NCBI GenBank assembly: GCA_036404435.1
Contig: DASWZN010000021.1
Coordinates: 82,764 to 146,763, forward strand
DNA: 64,000 nt
Direction: 5' to 3'
DNA from: DASWZN01 sp036404435
GTDB lineage: Bacteria > Acidobacteriota > Terriglobia > Bryobacterales > Bryobacteraceae
The notes beneath the pieces are model-generated. The model was not told where the DNA came from. It did no database searches and was given only the letters and a program-made list of their open reading frames with translations. A program made the translations under genes and the position numbers. Numbering within the stretch: the first letter of the stretch is position 1; each line of letters begins with the position of its first letter. This document shows positions 46,217 to 55,044 of this stretch, piece after piece.

Positions 46217-47002
46217 GTGACGGCAACCAAGACCATCGAGCAGTTGCTCCAGGCGTATCTCGGCGAGGTGCGGGCGGTTTTTTCCGGCGCGAGAGAGCTG
46301 ATTCGGCGGCTGCTGCCCAACGTCGAAGAGACCGTCGATGGCTCGGCGCCGGTGGTCGGGTACGGGTTTGGGCCGGGGTACCGCGGCGTGGTGTGCACGC
46401 TGATCCTGAGCAGTTCGGGAGTGAAGCTGGGGCCGGTGCGAGGCGGCGAGCTGGCGGACCCGCGCGGGCTGCTCGAGGGCAGCGGGAACGTTCATCGGTA
46501 TGTTCCCCTACGGCGGCCGCCGGATCTTCGCAAGGCGGGTTGGAGCGGGCTGGTCAAAGCGGCGTACGCGGCGTGGCGAGGGAACGGAACACGGCGTAAG
46601 GGCAACCGACACGCCGAACCGAACGGTGGCGCCGAGATGCCATCCCCGCGGAGGTATTCTCAGGGCATGGAGCTGATCTTCGAGTTCGCGACGGGGAGGA
46701 GGGTGGCTACTGCGCGCGTGCGTTGGGTCATGCCATCTTCACGGAAGCGGAGACCTGGGAAGAACTTCGCGCCAACGTTCTCGAAGCAACGTCTCTTCAT
46801 TTCGAAGATGCCCCGGAGCAGCCTCGGCTTGTGCAGCTGCACTAAGGGCAGCCACGTCATGCTCCGGCACGCGGGACCCCCAGTCCAGACCATTACGGTG
46901 CCCCTTCACAACCCGCTGAAGACCGGTACACTTCATGGAGTCCTGGCGGAGGTGGCTGCGGTGAGGCGCATCAGCATCGAGTCCATCGCGGAGTCGCTGT
47001 GA
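46217..47002 (+). CDS. DUF1801 protein fused to HicBA debris
   Basis: 261 residues from GTG 46217 (AGAGGGGAC upstream). Residues ~5-125 form a DUF1801 (YdhG-like) domain: 'TIEQLLQAYLGEVRAVFSGA', 'GYGFGPGYRGVVCTLILSSS', 'SGLVKAAYAAWRGNG'. Normally the protein would end there. Here the frame stays open into a broken HicB gene read in the wrong frame and then a HicA fragment in frame. Only the first half is expected to fold. Confidence 0.65.
   Translation: MTATKTIEQLLQAYLGEVRAVFSGARELIRRLLPNVEETVDGSAPVVGYGFGPGYRGVVCTLILSSSGVKLGPVRGGELADPRGLLEGSGNVHRYVPLRRPPDLRKAGWSGLVKAAYAAWRGNGTRRKGNRHAEPNGGAEMPSPRRYSQGMELIFEFATGRRVATARVRWVMPSSRKRRPGKNFAPTFSKQRLFISKMPRSSLGLCSCTKGSHVMLRHAGPPVQTITVPLHNPLKTGTLHGVLAEVAAVRRISIESIAESL
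46667..46845 (+). pseudogene. HicB-like antitoxin, one-base deletion
   Basis: Starts 'MELIFE' and, after a missing G at 46684/46685, continues in the next frame as 'DGEEGGYCARALGHAIFTEA' and 'ETWEELRANVLEATSLHFED' to TAA 46845. This matches the short HicB-type antitoxins that precede HicA. The usual C-terminal tail after 'VQLH' is lost. Confidence 0.75.
46846..47002 (+). pseudogene. HicA-like toxin, N-terminus deleted
   Basis: Only the second half of HicA remains: 'GSHVMLRHAGPPVQTITVPL', 'HNPLKTGTLHGVLAEVAAVR' to the stop. The catalytic His of the GSH motif is still there but the first ~30 residues are gone; the sequence is joined directly to the hicB remnant, implying an internal deletion of about 100 bases. 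Confidence 0.75.
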
Positions 47003-47011
47003 GCCGATAGA

Positions 47012-47053
47012 GCGGGTCTGGAGACCCGCCGCAGGCGTGGGCGCCTGCCCCAC
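47012..47053. repeat. REP-like palindrome
   Basis: GCGGGTCTGGAGACCCGC forms a perfect hairpin, followed by GCAGGCG...CGCCTGC and CCCAC. Nearly the same 42 bases occur at 55003-55044. It lies in the 144-base gap before the amidohydrolase gene. Confidence 0.75.
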
Positions 47054-47146
47054 CTTGGCACGAGGCTCGATCCGGGTGATAGATTCAAAGCAGCGAATGG
47101 CTGCGCTTCGGGGCGCGCTACAACCAGAGAATCAGGGGAGAGCCGA

Positions 47147-48424
47147 ATGAGAAGGCTGCTAGCAACTTGCTGTCTGTGTGCCGCCGCGATGGTTGCGGCG
47201 CCTCCGGCGCGCGTGGCGATTCATGCCGGGCGGCTGCTGGATCCACGGACGGGGACCTACGCCACCGACGTCTTCATCGTCGTGGAGGGCGACCGGATCG
47301 CGAGCGTCGGCGCAGCGGCGCCCGCAGGCGTCAGTGCGATCGATCTGTCGTCCGAGACCGTTCTTCCGGGCTTGACGGATTGCCATGCGCATATTCTCGG
47401 CAATCCGAAGGACGAGACCAGCACCAGCGGGCTGCGCATGTCGTCGCCGAAGGCCGCCCTGTGGGGCTACCGCAATCTTCAAGTCTGGCTCGATCACGGC
47501 TTCACGTCGCTGCGCGAGGCGGGCGAGAGCGACCTCGCATACGGTCAACTGGCGTTGCGCGACGCCGTCAAGCAAGGGCTCATTCGCGGGCCGCGGATCG
47601 TTTCGGCAGGGAACTTTGTCAGCGTCACGGGCGGGCACGGCGATGCCGACGTCCTGGCGCCCGACCAGGCGCTGGCGCGGCGCCCGAACCTGGCCGATAC
47701 GGTGGACCAGGTCAGCGAAGCGGTCCGGCACGACCTGAAGTATGGCGCCGACTGGATCAAGCTGATGGCGACCGGAGGCGTGATGGACCCGCTGAGCGAT
47801 TTCAACGTGCAGGAACTGAGCGAAGCGCAGATGGCGCGCGCCGTGGAAGTGGCGCACAGGGCCGGGAAGCGCGTGATGGCGCATGCCGAAGGCGCCGAGG
47901 GCATCAAGGCCGCGGTTCGCGCCGGTGTCGATTCCATAGAGCACGGCACGATGATGGACGAGGAGGGAGCCGCATTGATGGAGCAGCGCGGGACCTGGCT
48001 GGTGCCGACTCTTTTCACGTTCCAGCACGGAGCGGAAAAGGGTACTTCGCTCGGCGCCGATCCGGTTTCGGTGGCGAAAACCGAAGCGATTCTCAGCGCT
48101 CAGCAACCGGCCTTCGAGCGCGCTCTTAAGCACCATCTCCGAATTGCCTACGGCACGGATGAGGATCCCGACTTCTCCTCGAAGGAATTCGGCGCGCTGG
48201 TGCGCGGCGGGCTTTCCCCGCTGGGAGCGATCCAGGCAGCCACGGTGAACGCGGCCGCGTTGCTTGGGACGACGCAAGGCACGGGCACGGTCGAGGCCGG
48301 CAAGTACGCCGACATCATCGCGGTTTCGGGGGATCCGCTGAAGGACATTGCGGCGATGGAGCATGTCACGTTCGTGATGAAGGGTGGCGAGGTCATCAAG
48401 AACGAGGCTCACCCGGCGAGGTAG
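47147..48424 (+). CDS. Secreted metal-dependent amidohydrolase
   Basis: 425 residues with a signal peptide (MRRLLATCCLCAAAMVAAPP). Amidohydrolase superfamily: 'GLTDCHAHILG' with the HxH metal site, 'DWIKLMATGGV' with the bridging Lys, 'VMAHAEGAEGIKAAVRAGVD' and 'SIEHGTMMDE' with the later histidines, 'AYGTDEDPDF' with the catalytic Asp. Related to imidazolonepropionase/Xaa-Pro dipeptidase-like enzymes of Acidobacteria; substrate probably a peptide or cyclic amide. GGGGAG precedes the ATG. Confidence 0.88.
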   Translation: MRRLLATCCLCAAAMVAAPPARVAIHAGRLLDPRTGTYATDVFIVVEGDRIASVGAAAPAGVSAIDLSSETVLPGLTDCHAHILGNPKDETSTSGLRMSSPKAALWGYRNLQVWLDHGFTSLREAGESDLAYGQLALRDAVKQGLIRGPRIVSAGNFVSVTGGHGDADVLAPDQALARRPNLADTVDQVSEAVRHDLKYGADWIKLMATGGVMDPLSDFNVQELSEAQMARAVEVAHRAGKRVMAHAEGAEGIKAAVRAGVDSIEHGTMMDEEGAALMEQRGTWLVPTLFTFQHGAEKGTSLGADPVSVAKTEAILSAQQPAFERALKHHLRIAYGTDEDPDFSSKEFGALVRGGLSPLGAIQAATVNAAALLGTTQGTGTVEAGKYADIIAVSGDPLKDIAAMEHVTFVMKGGEVIKNEAHPAR

Positions 48425-48428
48425 CCGG

Positions 48429-48632
48429 TCAGCGAAACGCGCTCCCGGGCTTCACTCCCATTTTTTTGAAAATGAGCGCGGCAGGGCAAAAGCCGGTGAA
48501 CGCGGACTGAAGCATCATTACGCCAACCCAAGCCGTGAGCAACAGCCAGAGCGGGGAGAATAATCGAGAAAGCGCCAGGCTGATCAGAATCAGCGAACCC
48601 GCAAAGGCGAGGACACATCGATCGAGATTCAT
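48429..48632 (-). CDS. DUF2892 (YgaP-like) membrane protein
   Basis: 67 residues: two hydrophobic segments and 'GFCPAALIFKKMGVKPG', the same family as 21047-21235. It starts one base after the sufU stop, so it belongs to the sufS-sufU operon. This supports a thiol- or sulfur-related role for the family; the link is inference. Confidence 0.88.
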   Translation of the reverse strand: MNLDRCVLAFAGSLILISLALSRLFSPLWLLLTAWVGVMMLQSAFTGFCPAALIFKKMGVKPGSAFR

Positions 48633-48633
48633 T

Positions 48634-49089
48634 TCAGGCTCCTTGGTTTTCGAGCGCCGCCAACATGGTGTGCCAGGCCAGCGTGGCGCATTTTACCCGT
48701 ACCGGATAGTCGCGCACGCCCGACAGCATGGCGAGCCGCTCCCGTTCGGCATCCATTCCGTCCAGCGGCGGCTCCACGCCGCCGGCAGCCAGGGCGTGAA
48801 AGCGATCGAACAGGCTCTTGGCCTGGGCAGGCGTCTTTCCGACCAGCACTTCCGTCATGAGCGAGGCCGATGCCGTCGCAATGGCGCAAGACTGCCCGCC
48901 GAAAGCGACGTCGCGAATCACGCCCCGATTATCGATTTCGAGGGACACCACCACCTCATCGCCGCACGACGGGTTTTCGCTACGGGCCATATGGCTGCGA
49001 TTGGCCATAACACGACGGTTGCGCGGGTGGCGGCCGTGGTCGAGGATCACTTCCTGGTAGAGATCGCGAAGATCGGAAGGATCGCTCAT
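48634..49089 (-). CDS. sufU: Fe-S scaffold / sulfur transfer protein SufU
   Basis: 151 residues, NifU-N/IscU-like. Three cysteine sites for zinc or cluster binding are visible: 'NPSCGDEVVV', 'GQSCAIATASASL' and 'KCATLAWHTM', with the SufU-specific insert before the third. It overlaps sufS by four bases, the usual SufS-SufU pair in which SufU accepts sulfur from SufS. Confidence 0.94.
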   Translation of the reverse strand: MSDPSDLRDLYQEVILDHGRHPRNRRVMANRSHMARSENPSCGDEVVVSLEIDNRGVIRDVAFGGQSCAIATASASLMTEVLVGKTPAQAKSLFDRFHALAAGGVEPPLDGMDAERERLAMLSGVRDYPVRVKCATLAWHTMLAALENQGA

Positions 49090-50351
49090 CGGACGAACAG
49101 GGTCTCCACCCTTTCGAGCGCCTCCGCCAAGGCATCCACCTCGGCGCTGGTGTTGTAGAGCCCGAAGGAGGCCCGCACGGTCGCCGGGACGCCGAAGCGC
49201 GCCATCACCGGCTGGGCGCAGTGGTGTCCGGCGCGAACGGCCACGCCCCGGCTGTCGAGCACTTGCGCGATGTCGTGCGGATGGACCCCGTCCATGACGA
49301 ACGAGATGACGGAAGCCTTGTGCGGGGCCGTGCCGAGAATGGCGAGCGAGTCGATGGCGGAAAGACGGGCCGTCGCATCGCCGAGCAGGCCCGCCTCGTG
49401 GGCGCCGATGCGGTCGAGCCCGAGATGGGTCAGGTAGTCAATCGCCGCGCCGAGCGCAACAGCTTGAGCGATGGCCGGCGTTCCCGCCTCGAACTTGGCC
49501 GGCAGGGGGGCGAACGTCGTCTTCTCGAAGGAGACGCTGGCGATCATATCGCCGCCGCCCTGATAGGGCGGCATGGCGTCGAGCAACGCCTCCTTGCCGT
49601 AGAGCACGCCGATGCCCGTCGGCCCGTAGAGCTTGTGGCCGGAGAAGACAAAGAAATCGCAATCGAGGGCCTGCACGTCGGCCCCCATGTGCGCCACCGA
49701 CTGGGCGCCGTCGATCAGCACCTTGACCCCGGCCGCATGCGCCGCCCGGATCATCGGGGCGACGGGAAGGACCGTGCCCAGCGCATTCGACACCTGGGTA
49801 AAGGCGGCCAAACGGGTACGCGGACCGAGGAGCCTGGTGAAGTCATCGAGCGGCACTTCGCCGACATCGTTGACGGGCGCGACTTTCAGCAGGATGCCCT
49901 TCTTCTGGCGCAGAAGCTGCCAGGGCACGATGTTGGAATGGTGCTCGAGGCCGGTGATAAGCACCTCATCGCCTTCCTGGAGGAAAGCCTCGCCGAAGCT
50001 GGCGGCAACCAGGTTAATCGCTTCGGTGGCGCTGCGCGTGAAGACGATTTCGTGCTCGTGCCGGGCGTTGAGGAAGACCTTAACCTTGCGCCGCGCCGCA
50101 TCGTAGCGTTCGGTAGCCCTCTGGCTCAGGAAGTAGAGTCCGCGATGGATATTGGCGTAATCCTCGGCATAGAACGACCGTTCGGCCTCGATCACCTGGG
50201 CGGGCTTTTGCGCCGAGGCGGCGGTATCTAGATAGACCAGCGGACGGCCGCGCACCGGCCGGTGCAGGATCGGGAAATCCGCGCGGACGGCTTCGACGTC
50301 ATACAGCGCACCGTTGTGCGTTGGCTCGTATCCGCTATCGACGGCTCTCAT
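49086..50351 (-). CDS. sufS: Cysteine desulfurase SufS
   Basis: 421 residues, group II aminotransferase fold V. PLP-binding Lys in 'VFSGHKLYGPTGIGVLYGK', 'LEHHSNIVPWQLL', and active-site Cys in 'VRAGHHCAQPVMARFG'. It supplies sulfur for Fe-S cluster assembly. The first ~15 residues look poorly conserved and the start may be slightly downstream. Confidence 0.95.
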   Translation of the reverse strand: MRAVDSGYEPTHNGALYDVEAVRADFPILHRPVRGRPLVYLDTAASAQKPAQVIEAERSFYAEDYANIHRGLYFLSQRATERYDAARRKVKVFLNARHEHEIVFTRSATEAINLVAASFGEAFLQEGDEVLITGLEHHSNIVPWQLLRQKKGILLKVAPVNDVGEVPLDDFTRLLGPRTRLAAFTQVSNALGTVLPVAPMIRAAHAAGVKVLIDGAQSVAHMGADVQALDCDFFVFSGHKLYGPTGIGVLYGKEALLDAMPPYQGGGDMIASVSFEKTTFAPLPAKFEAGTPAIAQAVALGAAIDYLTHLGLDRIGAHEAGLLGDATARLSAIDSLAILGTAPHKASVISFVMDGVHPHDIAQVLDSRGVAVRAGHHCAQPVMARFGVPATVRASFGLYNTSAEVDALAEALERVETLFVR

Positions 50352-50387
50352 TCGCGTTCCGGCGCTGCTCTGGCGACTCTCGGTCCC

Positions 50388-50756
50388 TTAAGATGCGGCG
50401 CGTGCCATGGCCCGCGAGGGCGCCGGCTGCTTGAAAACAACCGTCGTGAAGAACTCGATCATCAACCCAAAGATCGCATTGCCAAAGGGACTGACCAGCA
50501 GCATTCGCACTCCCACGTTCATGAAAAGGAAATAGGAGAAGATCGATCCGACCACCAGCCCCATGACGATGCCGTTCCAGGCCCAATGCAGTTTCAGTCC
50601 GGAAGTGCCGATAGCGAAGCCCATCACGGCCCTATTCAGCAAGATCCACACCAACGAGACAGCCGTGAACTTCAGCATTCCGCTGGAGAACGACACGGTG
50701 GCACAAATCGCACCCGCAACCAAGCCGAACAGAGTAGCAATCGCAATCCGCTTCAT
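50388..50756 (-). CDS. Hypothetical membrane protein
   Basis: 122 residues, four hydrophobic segments, beginning 'MKRIAIATLFGLVAGAICAT'. GGGAGG stands six bases before ATG 50756, which decides this start over 50852. 'GLKLHWAWNGIVMGLVVGSI' is the central helix. No function recognised. It may share a transcript with sufS downstream. Confidence 0.75.
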   Translation of the reverse strand: MKRIAIATLFGLVAGAICATVSFSSGMLKFTAVSLVWILLNRAVMGFAIGTSGLKLHWAWNGIVMGLVVGSIFSYFLFMNVGVRMLLVSPFGNAIFGLMIEFFTTVVFKQPAPSRAMARAAS

Positions 50757-50876
50757 GAGTCCCTCCCGTTCCGGGCCGAGCAGAGCCGCACTCGCGCTCC
50801 GATGAGGGATACGACAGGGTGCGTTGTTTCGTTCCGCAGAGTTTTGGAGCATCTTGAGCGCTCCGATGGACGCCGA

Positions 50877-52154
50877 TCAACGCGGATAACGGCCCGGGTC
50901 GCCGGTGATGAGGCGCGCGCCGCGGTTGTAGGTGAAGTAGGCGAATCCCCAGCGGATGAAGACGATGAGGCGGTTCTGGAAGCCCACCAAGTACATGAGG
51001 TGCACGAAGAGCCAGAGCAGCCACGCCAGAAGGCCCGTGAAGTGGAAGTGCGGGAACTGCGCCACGCCGGCGGCGCGGCCGATGACCGCCAGGTTGCCCT
51101 TGTCGCGGTAGCGGAAGGGCTGGTCCGGAAGGTCCTGGAGGCGGCGTGCGATTGCGCCCGCGGCGTAGCGCCCCATCTGAATCGCGACGGGAGCGACGCC
51201 GGGGAGCGAGGCGCCCGCGGCGGTGCGGAAATGCGCCATGTCGCCGATGACGAAGATCTCGGGGTGACCGGGAATGTTGCAGTGCTCGTCGACCAGGACG
51301 CGGCCGCCGCGGTCGAGCTCGGCGCCGGCACGTTCCTTGAGGCGGAGCGCGAGATCGGACGCTCGGACGCCCGCGCTCCAGATCACTGTGTGCGCGGCAA
51401 TGAAATCCTCGCCGGTTGCGGTCTGAATGCGAACGCCTTCCGGAGCGATGCCGGTGACTCGAACTCCGGTGCGGGTGCGGACACCCAGGCGGACGAGCGA
51501 GCGCTCGGCGGCCGCCGAGAGGCCGGGGTCGAACGTGCCCAGGACGCGGCCTTCGCCCTCGAGGAGGACGATCTGCGCTTCGCTCGGTTGGATGGAGCGA
51601 AACTCGGAGCGCAAGACGTCGTTGGCAATCTCGCCGAGGGCGCCGGCCAGCTCGACGCCGGTCGGGCCGCCGCCGGCAATCACGAAGGTGAGCCAGGCGC
51701 GGCGCGTGGCGGGGTCCGTTTCGCGCTCGGCGGCCTCGAAGGCGTAGAAGATCTTGTGGCGGATGCGCGTTCCGTCTTCGATGCTCTTCAGGCCGGGCGC
51801 CAACGGCTCCCATTCGTTGTGGCCGTAATAGAAATTCTGCGCGCCGGCGGCGACGATCAGCGAATCGTAGGGCAGGTGTGCGCCGTCGTCGAGCTCGAGC
51901 CGGCGTTCGTCCGCGTTCAGATCGACGACGCTGCCCAGCAGCACGCGGGCGTTCCGCTGGCTGCGGAGCACCGCGCGCAGCGGGGCAGCGATCTCACCGG
52001 GCGACAGGGCGCCGGTCGCCACCTGGTAGAGCAGGGGTTGGAAGAGGTGGAAATTACGGCGGTCGATGAGCGCGACATCGGCCGGCGCCTTGCGCAGCGC
52101 CTTGGCGGCATACAGGCCGCCGAAGCCCCCGCCCACAATGGCGACGCGATGCAT
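50877..52154 (-). CDS. ndh: Type II NADH dehydrogenase (NDH-2)
   Basis: 425 residues. FAD-binding 'RVAIVGGGFGGLYAAKALRK', NADH-binding 'FVIAGGGPTGVELAGALGEI', and 'EIFVIGDMAHF' near the second FAD contact. The C-terminal part has a hydrophobic segment ('LLAWLLWLFVHLMYLVGF') typical of membrane attachment. Non-proton-pumping NADH:quinone oxidoreductase. Confidence 0.93.
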   Translation of the reverse strand: MHRVAIVGGGFGGLYAAKALRKAPADVALIDRRNFHLFQPLLYQVATGALSPGEIAAPLRAVLRSQRNARVLLGSVVDLNADERRLELDDGAHLPYDSLIVAAGAQNFYYGHNEWEPLAPGLKSIEDGTRIRHKIFYAFEAAERETDPATRRAWLTFVIAGGGPTGVELAGALGEIANDVLRSEFRSIQPSEAQIVLLEGEGRVLGTFDPGLSAAAERSLVRLGVRTRTGVRVTGIAPEGVRIQTATGEDFIAAHTVIWSAGVRASDLALRLKERAGAELDRGGRVLVDEHCNIPGHPEIFVIGDMAHFRTAAGASLPGVAPVAIQMGRYAAGAIARRLQDLPDQPFRYRDKGNLAVIGRAAGVAQFPHFHFTGLLAWLLWLFVHLMYLVGFQNRLIVFIRWGFAYFTYNRGARLITGDPGRYPR

Positions 52155-52216
52155 ACCTTACTTACCAGCTTAGGGTAATTTGGAGACGGCAAGCGAGCAG
52201 CGAAAGGAGATCGCGG

Positions 52217-52459
52217 ATGAGCATCGAAATGGCGCGTAGCATCCTCCTGTGGTGCACGGTGATCAACTATGCAGCGCTGATGATCTGGTTCCTGCTTTAT
52301 ATGGCGGCGCGCGGGTGGCTGTGCCGGCTGTGGGGCAGGTGGTTCCGTTTGACGGCCGAGCAGTTCGACGCGCTCAACTTCGGCGGGATGGCGGTGTACA
52401 AGCTGGGGATTCTGCTGCTGAACCTGGCGCCGTGCGTGGCTTTGTACATCGCGAGATGA
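52217..52459 (+). CDS. DUF6868-type small membrane protein
   Basis: 80 residues with two hydrophobic segments flanking 'LCRLWGRWFRLTAEQFDALN', a pattern I recall as the DUF6868 family. GAAAGGAG precedes the ATG. Function unknown; divergent from the NDH-2 gene. Confidence 0.78.
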   Translation: MSIEMARSILLWCTVINYAALMIWFLLYMAARGWLCRLWGRWFRLTAEQFDALNFGGMAVYKLGILLLNLAPCVALYIAR

Positions 52460-52493
52460 GGCTGAAAAGCCGCTGGGCGAGCTGAAGCATGCC

Positions 52494-54983
52494 CTACCTC
52501 TGCCACAAGATTTGCGGGGCCTCCAAGGGCACTTTGGCTCCGGGGCGGTAGGGGACGAGGCGCGGGGTGTAGTCGGTGGCGGGGCGGTCGGCGGGGACGC
52601 GGGCGGTGTAGACGTAGCCGTTCGCCGAACCTACCAACTGCGGGCCGCGGGTCATGGTGCGGCGGACATCCGGGTCGGCATACAACTCGACCCGGATGGC
52701 CTCGGGATCGAGCTCGTCGAGGTAGACCTGCACTTCGAAATTATGCGCGCCGTCGGCGGTTTCCGCCTTGGCCCCGCCGAAGCGCACGTGCGGCCAGTGG
52801 GCTGCCAGGGCGCGCTGCCAGGCGAGCAGGCCGGCGGCGTAGTCGCTGCACGTGGCCGAGCGCTCGCGCCAGGCCGCGGCAGCGGGCAGGTAGTGCGACT
52901 CGGTGTACTCGCGCACGGCGCGGTTGGCCGAAAAGAACGGCGTCAGCCGCGCCATGCTCTCCCGCATCCGGGCGATCCAGGCGCGCGGAATGCCGTGCTC
53001 GTCGCGGTCGTAGAACTCGGGGATCACCTGGCGCTCGAGCAGCGAGTACAGCTCGTCGGCTTCGATGCGGTCCCAGTCCGGATCGTCGTGGTGCTCATTG
53101 CCATCGCCGATGGCCCAGCCCACCTCGGGCGAATAGGCCTCGGCCCACCAGCCGTCGAGCTCCGAGAGGTTCACCCCGCCGTTGACGAGGACCTTCATTC
53201 CGCTGGTGCCGCTGGCCTCCCAGGGACGCCGGGGCGTGTTGATCCAGACGTCCACGCCGTGGACGAGCCGCTCGCTCATGAGCATGTCGTAGTCGATCAG
53301 AAAGACGGCGTGCGAGAGAATATCGGGGCGGTGGATAAAGTTACTCCACTGCTGGATCATCTGCTGGCCTGCCAGGTCCTGCGGATGGGCCTTGCCGGCG
53401 AGAATCAACTGCACCGGCCGCTGCTTGTTCGTCAGGATGCGAGCCAGCCGGTCCGGGTCCGTAAGGAGCAGGTTGGGACGCTTGTAGGTGGCAAAGCGGC
53501 GCGCGAAGCCGAGCGTCAGGGTGTCGAAATCGAAGATCCGCTCCGCGGCGGCGACTTCCTGCGTGGGCGCACCTTGGCCAGCGCGCTGCCGGGCGAGGCG
53601 CTTCCGCGTGTACTCGATCAGTTTTCTGCAAGCCTTCGTGCGCAACTCCCACAGCGCGGCATCGCTGGCTTTGCGCACCTCAGCCTCGACGTTCTCCATG
53701 GCGCCCATCCAGCGTCCAGCGCCGCACGTTCCGCCCCAGAGCTCGCTCGATGCCTCCGATTCCCAGGTCGGCACGTGCACGCCGTTGGTCACGTGTCCGA
53801 TGGGGATTTCGCTCTCCGGCCAGCGCGGGAACAGCGGCCCGAAGATCCGCCGGCTGACCTGGCCGTGGAGGCGGCTCACCCCGTTGACGCCGCCGCTGCC
53901 GCGCAGGGCGAGGTACGCCATGTTGAACGGCTCCGAGCCGTCATTGGGGTCGCGGCGTCCGAGGGCCAGCAGGTCGTGGAAACCGATGGCGAGCCCGTGA
54001 TCGGCATAGTGCCGCAGGTAGCGCTCCATCAGATCGGGCGGGAAGCGATCGAAGCCGGCGGCGACCGGAGTGTGGGTGGTGAACAGATTTCCGGCGCGGG
54101 TGACGGCCAGCGCCACGTCGAACGGCTGCTTGCAGTCGGCCATGTAGGAGCGCGCGCGCTCGAGGACGGCAAACGCGGCGTGTCCCTCGTTCAGGTGGCA
54201 GACCTCGGGCTTTAGGCCGAGCGCCCGCAGCAGCCGCCATCCCCCGATGCCCAGCACCAGTTCCTGCCGGATTCGCAGGTCCAGGCCGCCGCTATACAGT
54301 TCGCTGGTGATGCCACGGTAGGCCGGCGGGTTCGCGGGATCGTTGCTATCCAGCAGGTACAGCATCACGCGGCCCACCCGCACCTGCCACGCTCGCACCC
54401 ACAGCTTGAGCCCGGGCAGTGCGATGGTCAGGCGTAGCCATTCTCCGTTTGCTTCCCGCAGGGGTTTGATCGGCAACTGGCCGGGGTCGTTGAACGGATA
54501 CAGGGCCTGCTGGTTACCTTGACGGTCGATCTCCTGGCTGAAGTAGCCCTGCTGGTAGAGCAGGCCAATGGCAACGACGGGCACGCCCAGGTCGCTGGCG
54601 GCCTTGAGCTGGTCCCCGGCCACGTTGCCGAGGCCTCCGGAGTAAATAGGCAGGGCTTCACTCAGCATGTACTCCATGCTGAAGTACGCGACCAGCGACA
54701 GCAACGCGTCCGGGTGGGAGTTCTGGAACCACGCCGGGCGATCCGCAATCTCCCGCATCTCCCGGAGGACCTCGTCCAGCCGCTGGCGAAAGCCCGGGTC
54801 GGCCGATACAGTGCGCAGCTTCTCCCGCGACACCGTCCGCAGGATCACCCAGGGATTCTCGGTCAGCTCCCACAGATCCCGATCGAGCCGTCCCCACAGC
54901 TCGTCGGCGGAGTGGTTCCAACACCACAGCAGGTTCAGCGCCAGCTCGTTGAGCGACTTCAGAGCGGCGTCCTGTTCATCCAT
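52494..54983 (-). CDS. glgP: Alpha-glucan (glycogen) phosphorylase
   Basis: 829 residues, GT35. N-terminal DUF3417-like region ('ELALNLLWCWNHSADELWGR'), 'YSGGLGNVAGDQLKAASDLG', 'NEGHAAFAVLERAR' and the PLP site 'WEASGTSGMKVLVNGGVNLS'. Shorter glycogen-phosphorylase type found in many bacteria. Releases glucose-1-phosphate from alpha-1,4-glucan. The phosphoglucomutase gene directly upstream handles the product. Confidence 0.94.
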   Translation of the reverse strand: MDEQDAALKSLNELALNLLWCWNHSADELWGRLDRDLWELTENPWVILRTVSREKLRTVSADPGFRQRLDEVLREMREIADRPAWFQNSHPDALLSLVAYFSMEYMLSEALPIYSGGLGNVAGDQLKAASDLGVPVVAIGLLYQQGYFSQEIDRQGNQQALYPFNDPGQLPIKPLREANGEWLRLTIALPGLKLWVRAWQVRVGRVMLYLLDSNDPANPPAYRGITSELYSGGLDLRIRQELVLGIGGWRLLRALGLKPEVCHLNEGHAAFAVLERARSYMADCKQPFDVALAVTRAGNLFTTHTPVAAGFDRFPPDLMERYLRHYADHGLAIGFHDLLALGRRDPNDGSEPFNMAYLALRGSGGVNGVSRLHGQVSRRIFGPLFPRWPESEIPIGHVTNGVHVPTWESEASSELWGGTCGAGRWMGAMENVEAEVRKASDAALWELRTKACRKLIEYTRKRLARQRAGQGAPTQEVAAAERIFDFDTLTLGFARRFATYKRPNLLLTDPDRLARILTNKQRPVQLILAGKAHPQDLAGQQMIQQWSNFIHRPDILSHAVFLIDYDMLMSERLVHGVDVWINTPRRPWEASGTSGMKVLVNGGVNLSELDGWWAEAYSPEVGWAIGDGNEHHDDPDWDRIEADELYSLLERQVIPEFYDRDEHGIPRAWIARMRESMARLTPFFSANRAVREYTESHYLPAAAAWRERSATCSDYAAGLLAWQRALAAHWPHVRFGGAKAETADGAHNFEVQVYLDELDPEAIRVELYADPDVRRTMTRGPQLVGSANGYVYTARVPADRPATDYTPRLVPYRPGAKVPLEAPQILWQR

Positions 54984-55002
54984 GTTCCCCCCAGTCGGCC
55001 CT

Positions 55003-55044
55003 GCGGGTCTAAAGACCCGCCGCAGGCGTGGACGCCTGCCCCAC
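55003..55044. repeat. REP-like palindrome overlapping pgm 3' end
   Basis: GCGGGTCTAAAGACCCGC followed by GCAGGCG...CGCCTGCCCCAC, almost identical to 47012-47053. On the minus strand it encodes the last ~12 codons and the TAG stop of the phosphoglucomutase gene. Confidence 0.8.

Noticed and set aside
50262..52178. 638-codon plus-strand frame opposite NDH-2
   Set aside because: Antisense to NDH-2 and the hypothetical membrane gene; Glu/Arg/Asp-rich with no domain.
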